This document shows, one piece after another, positions 61,419 through 64,000 of a stretch of DNA of 64,000 nt. Origin of the DNA: Lentzea cavernae (GTDB taxonomy: Bacteria > Actinomycetota > Actinomycetes > Mycobacteriales > Pseudonocardiaceae); the NCBI RefSeq assembly GCF_014653695.1, contig NZ_BNAR01000027.1, positions 1-64,000 of the forward strand. The letters run 5' to 3'. Below the pieces are notes generated by a model. That model saw only the letters and a program-made list of their open reading frames with translations. It made no database searches and was not told the DNA's origin. The first letter of the stretch is position 1, and the number at the start of each line of letters is the position of its first letter. Position numbers and translations under genes: made by a program.

Positions 61419-62116
61419 CGGTAGCGGTGGTGCTCGGTGCAGCCGAGCTCCTCGTACAGCCTGATCGCGGGGGTGTTGTGCTCCGCGACCTGCAGCACGC
61501 ACGTCGTGGCGCCCTGCTCCAGGCCCCAGCCCGCCAGTTCGCCCATGAGCTTTCGAGCGAGGCCCTGACGGCGGTGTGACGGCCGCACGGCCAGGCGGGC
61601 GACGTGCAGCACGTCCTCGACCACCGCGCCCCGCACGGCCGCGATCACGACGCCGTCCTCGGTGAGGCTCGCGAAGCAGACGTTCCCGCCGCCGCCCAGC
61701 ACGTGCCGGTGGACGTCGGAAACCTCCGATCCCGCCGTGAGTTCCCACCATCCGGGAAGATCGAGACTCTCGGCTACGCCGTCGGCGAACTTCTCCAGCG
61801 GACCGGTCATCACCAGCGACTCCGAGCCGCCCGGATGATCGAGGTCGACGCGCCAGCCGGCGGACTCGATCGCGGCCTCGGCCGCTGAGCCGTTCACCAC
61901 GTGAGCTGTGGGTTTGATGCCGTGCTCGCGAGCGAACCCCTGGACGGTCCTCAGCGCGCCGGGGACGGGCATGCCGGGGTCGCCGCAGGTCACCGTGCTG
62001 TTCGCGCGGCCGGTGAAACCGGCTGCGGCGCGCATCAACCAGTCTCCGAGCGGAACTTCTGCCAGCGCGGGCCATGCTCGCGCGCAGAGTGTTTCGAGAT
62101 GATCCACGGTGTGCAC
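61394..62116 (-). CDS. GNAT family N-acetyltransferase (Rv0428c-like)
   Basis: This protein of about 240 residues has a C-terminal GNAT domain with VARLAVRPSHRRQGLARKLM (acetyl-CoA site RRQGLA, near residue 178) and the final strand YEELGCTEHHRYRYW. The N-terminal half carries the block LMRAAAGFTGRANST that marks the Rv0428c/cg3035-like group. GTG at 62116 follows CAGGA; GTG at 62134 is an alternative. Its 3' end overlaps the DUF6113-like gene by 25 bases. Substrate unknown. Confidence 0.85.
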   Translation of the reverse strand: MHTVDHLETLCARAWPALAEVPLGDWLMRAAAGFTGRANSTVTCGDPGMPVPGALRTVQGFAREHGIKPTAHVVNGSAAEAAIESAGWRVDLDHPGGSESLVMTGPLEKFADGVAESLDLPGWWELTAGSEVSDVHRHVLGGGGNVCFASLTEDGVVIAAVRGAVVEDVLHVARLAVRPSHRRQGLARKLMGELAGWGLEQGATTCVLQVAEHNTPAIRLYEELGCTEHHRYRYWIPAVS

Positions 62117-62248
62117 GCGTTCATCCTGTCCCACCAGGTGTTGTGACGTGGCACACCACACAGCTAAGGCAAGCCTGACCGGGTGATACTCGAACGTGCC
62201 GCGTACTCTCCGGCTTGCGCGGTGTGACCGATGAAGTTGGAGAGCGCA

Positions 62249-62578
62249 GTGACTTATGTGATCGCCCAGCCGTGCGTGGATCTGCTCGACAAGGCGTGCA
62301 TCGAAGAGTGCCCCGTCGACTGCATCTACGAAGGCGACCGGATGCTCTACATCCACCCCGACGAGTGTGTGGACTGTGGCGCGTGCGAACCGGTGTGCCC
62401 GGTGGAAGCCATCTACTACGAGGACGACGTCCCCGACGAGTGGAAGGACTACACCAAGGCGAACGTCGACTTCTTCGACGAGCTCGGTTCGCCGGGTGGC
62501 GCGTCGAAGGTCGGCAAGGTCAGCAACGACCCGCCGTTCGTCAAGGCGCTCGAGCCGCAGCAGGCCGAAGGGCATTGA
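62249..62578 (+). CDS. fdxC: 7Fe ferredoxin FdxC
   Basis: This 109-residue ferredoxin carries one [3Fe-4S] and one [4Fe-4S] cluster: CIEECPVDC and CVDCGACEPVCP provide the ligands. The start MTYVIAQPCVDLLDKAC matches mycobacterial FdxC (Rv1177). GTG at 62249 follows GGAGAG. Its stop overlaps the dapC TTG start (TTGA). It can accept electrons from the ferredoxin reductase type encoded at 12.9 kb. Confidence 0.95.
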   Translation: MTYVIAQPCVDLLDKACIEECPVDCIYEGDRMLYIHPDECVDCGACEPVCPVEAIYYEDDVPDEWKDYTKANVDFFDELGSPGGASKVGKVSNDPPFVKALEPQQAEGH

Positions 62579-63672
62579 TCATCGCAGGCAGGGGCCCGGC
62601 GCTGCCGGACTTCCCGTGGGACCAGCTGGCTGACCACGCCGCCAAGGCGCGCAAGCACCCCGGTGGCGTGGTCGACCTGTCCGTCGGCACACCCGTCGAC
62701 CCGGTTCCCGCGGTGATCCAGTCCGCACTGTCGTCGGTCTCCGACGTCCCCGGCTACCCGACCACCCACGGCACTCCCGAGCTGCGCGCGGCCTTCGTCG
62801 CCGCGGTGGAGCGCCGGTACGGGATCGTCGGGGTGCCGGAGGCGGCGGTGCTGCCCACGATCGGCTCCAAGGAGCTCGTGGCGTGGCTGCCCACCCTGCT
62901 CGGTGTCGGGCCCGGTGACGTCGTGGCCGTGCCCGCCGTCGCGTACCCCACCTACGAGGTGGGCGCGCTGATGGCGGGGGCCGAGGTCGTCCGCCTGGCC
63001 GACGGGGAGCTCCCGCCCGCCGGCACGAAGCTGGTCTGGCTGAACTCCCCGTCGAACCCGACGGGGCGCGTCCTGTCCGCCCAGCAGCTGCGCGACGCCG
63101 TCGCCGCCGCTCGCGCGGTGGGTGCGGTCGTGGCCTCCGACGAGTGCTACCTGGCGCTGCCGTGGGACTCCTCACCGGTGTCCGTGCTGCACCCGTCCGT
63201 CGCCGACTCCTTCGACGGCGTGCTCGCCGTGCACTCGCTGTCGAAGTCGTCGTCGCTCGCGGGCTACCGGGCCGGGTTCGTCACCGGCGACCCGGAACTG
63301 GTCGCGGGTCTGCTGGAGCTGCGCAAGCACGCGGGCATGATCGTGCCGCGGCCGGTGCAGGAGGCCATGCGCGCCGCCCTGGAGGACGACGCGCACGTGG
63401 CCGAGCAGCGGGGCCGCTACCTGGCCCGGCGTGAGGTGCTCAAGCCCGCGCTGGAGGCGGCCGGGTTCACCGTGTCGCACTCCGAGGCGGGGCTCTACCT
63501 GTGGTCCTCGCGCGGTGAGGCCGCCTGGGAGACGATCTCCTGGCTGGCCGACCGCGGGATCCTCGCGGCCCCCGGCACGTTCTACGGACCGGCCGGCGCC
63601 CAGCACGTGCGGGTCGCGTTGACGGCCACGGACGAGCGGGTCGCGGCCGCGGCGGAACGCCTCAGCGCCTGA
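62575..63672 (+). CDS. dapC: Succinyldiaminopimelate transaminase
   Basis: This 365-residue PLP enzyme of fold type I acts in the succinylase lysine/meso-DAP pathway. The PLP Lys is in HSLSKSSSLAGYR, and the cofactor and substrate residues lie in NSPSNPTG and SDECY. Context after fdxC matches Rv1177-Rv1178. The only usable start is TTG at 62575, inside the fdxC stop, implying translational coupling. Confidence 0.92.
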   Translation: MIIAGRGPALPDFPWDQLADHAAKARKHPGGVVDLSVGTPVDPVPAVIQSALSSVSDVPGYPTTHGTPELRAAFVAAVERRYGIVGVPEAAVLPTIGSKELVAWLPTLLGVGPGDVVAVPAVAYPTYEVGALMAGAEVVRLADGELPPAGTKLVWLNSPSNPTGRVLSAQQLRDAVAAARAVGAVVASDECYLALPWDSSPVSVLHPSVADSFDGVLAVHSLSKSSSLAGYRAGFVTGDPELVAGLLELRKHAGMIVPRPVQEAMRAALEDDAHVAEQRGRYLARREVLKPALEAAGFTVSHSEAGLYLWSSRGEAAWETISWLADRGILAAPGTFYGPAGAQHVRVALTATDERVAAAAERLSA

Positions 63673-63675
63673 TCC

Positions 63676-63999
63676 TCAGGGCTTGAGGGCCGACCACACC
63701 CGTCGTGTGAACTGGTTGGGCGGCACGGCATCCGTTGTCAGCCGCACCGACGTGCTGATCTCCTCGCCGCTCAGGCCGAGGCCCAGCACGAGGTGCCAGT
63801 GCAGGTCCCACAGGTCCGCGAACGCGTCCAGTTCCACGTCGGCGTCCGCGCTCACGTGGAGCACGGCCGGTTCCGCGACGCGCACCACGCGTTCGACCGC
63901 CCGCACGTCCCGCGTGTTCGTGCGGAAGCTGAACTGCAGGTCGACCGTCTCGCTGTCGAGCCCGTACGTCGCGTACGAGTGGCATCTGTGGTGCGGCAA
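63676..63999 (-). CDS. Hypothetical protein, possibly truncated by the window edge
   Basis: An open minus-strand frame of 107 codons runs from the right edge to a TGA at 63676, with acidic segments VHVSADADVELDAFADL and a motif GLSGEEIS. The visible start is TTG at 63999, but the frame may continue beyond the window. No family is recognised; it is convergent with dapC by 3 bases. Confidence 0.55.
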   Translation of the reverse strand: MPHHRCHSYATYGLDSETVDLQFSFRTNTRDVRAVERVVRVAEPAVLHVSADADVELDAFADLWDLHWHLVLGLGLSGEEISTSVRLTTDAVPPNQFTRRVWSALKP

Positions 64000-64000
64000 C

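Overview
The window is 64 kb of GC-rich, densely packed chromosome from an actinobacterium. Genes use many GTG/TTG starts, overlap by 1-4 bases (ATGA, GTGA, TGATG) and carry strong GC codon bias, so most open frames on the opposite strand are shadows. Mycothiol synthesis (mshB), PIM-type mannosylation (pimE-like), LpqW, FdxC, PhoH2-type PIN-PhoH and GuaB1 place it in the mycolata/Pseudonocardiales. Paired chaplin-like secreted proteins suggest a filamentous Pseudonocardiales (Lentzea/Saccharothrix/Actinosynnema type). That placement is inference. Gene order follows two blocks of the Mycobacterium tuberculosis map: Rv1085c-Rv1112 (hemolysin III, Z-prenyl synthase, PhoH2, fumarase, glpX, xseB/xseA, lipid-droplet protein, ispH, DUF6542, ychF) and Rv1159-Rv1178 (pimE, pterin dehydratase, Nudix, typA, lpqW, mshB, fdxC, dapC).

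Layout. 0-6 kb: a small secreted peptide, ATP-dependent DNA ligase, GNAT enzyme, GuaB1 and a DrrAB-like exporter. 6-16 kb: PhoH2, a zinc-peptidase-like protein, two chaplin-like proteins, a Z-prenyl diphosphate synthase, a TrhA/HlyIII membrane protein, FumC, a ferredoxin reductase, and an Lrp regulator divergent from an amino acid dehydrogenase. 16-18.5 kb: three tandem minimal L,D-transpeptidases and a secreted trypsin. 18.6-24.8 kb: GlpX, exonuclease VII, lipid-droplet protein, IspH, DUF6542 protein, RmuC. 24.9-32.4 kb: SbcDC, a Cys-rich protein, an Ada/AlkA-like protein coupled to Ogt, YchF. 32.5-36.7 kb: a decayed gene region, a stress-promoter micro-protein, PimE-like mannosyltransferase, a secreted GH88/105 enzyme and a pterin dehydratase. 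36.7-40.4 kb: TPP riboswitch and thiBPQ. 41-46.1 kb: an ABC exporter plus LolA-like lipoprotein-carrier module divergent from a two-component system. 46-50 kb: a fused Nudix protein, trpS with a leader-peptide attenuator, YciI, and an S41 protease carrying a 28-unit 21-bp repeat. 50-64 kb: TypA, LpqW-like and OppA-like lipoproteins, OppBCDF, MshB, DUF6113 protein, GNAT, FdxC, DapC and an edge gene.

Most genes are conserved housekeeping: nucleotide, isoprenoid, thiol, lysine and thiamine metabolism, DNA repair and peptide uptake. The most interesting parts are (1) the trpS leader, a complete ribosome-mediated attenuator with a leaderless 16-residue peptide holding one Trp codon; (2) the 588-bp, 28-copy near-self-complementary minisatellite inside a protease gene, which encodes similar heptapeptides on both strands; (3) five CTGAGA boxes with 11-bp phasing between a two-component system and its divergent neighbour; and (4) an Ada-AlkA fusion whose glycosylase half appears to have lost its active site. 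No rRNA, tRNA, CRISPR array, insertion sequence or prophage was seen.
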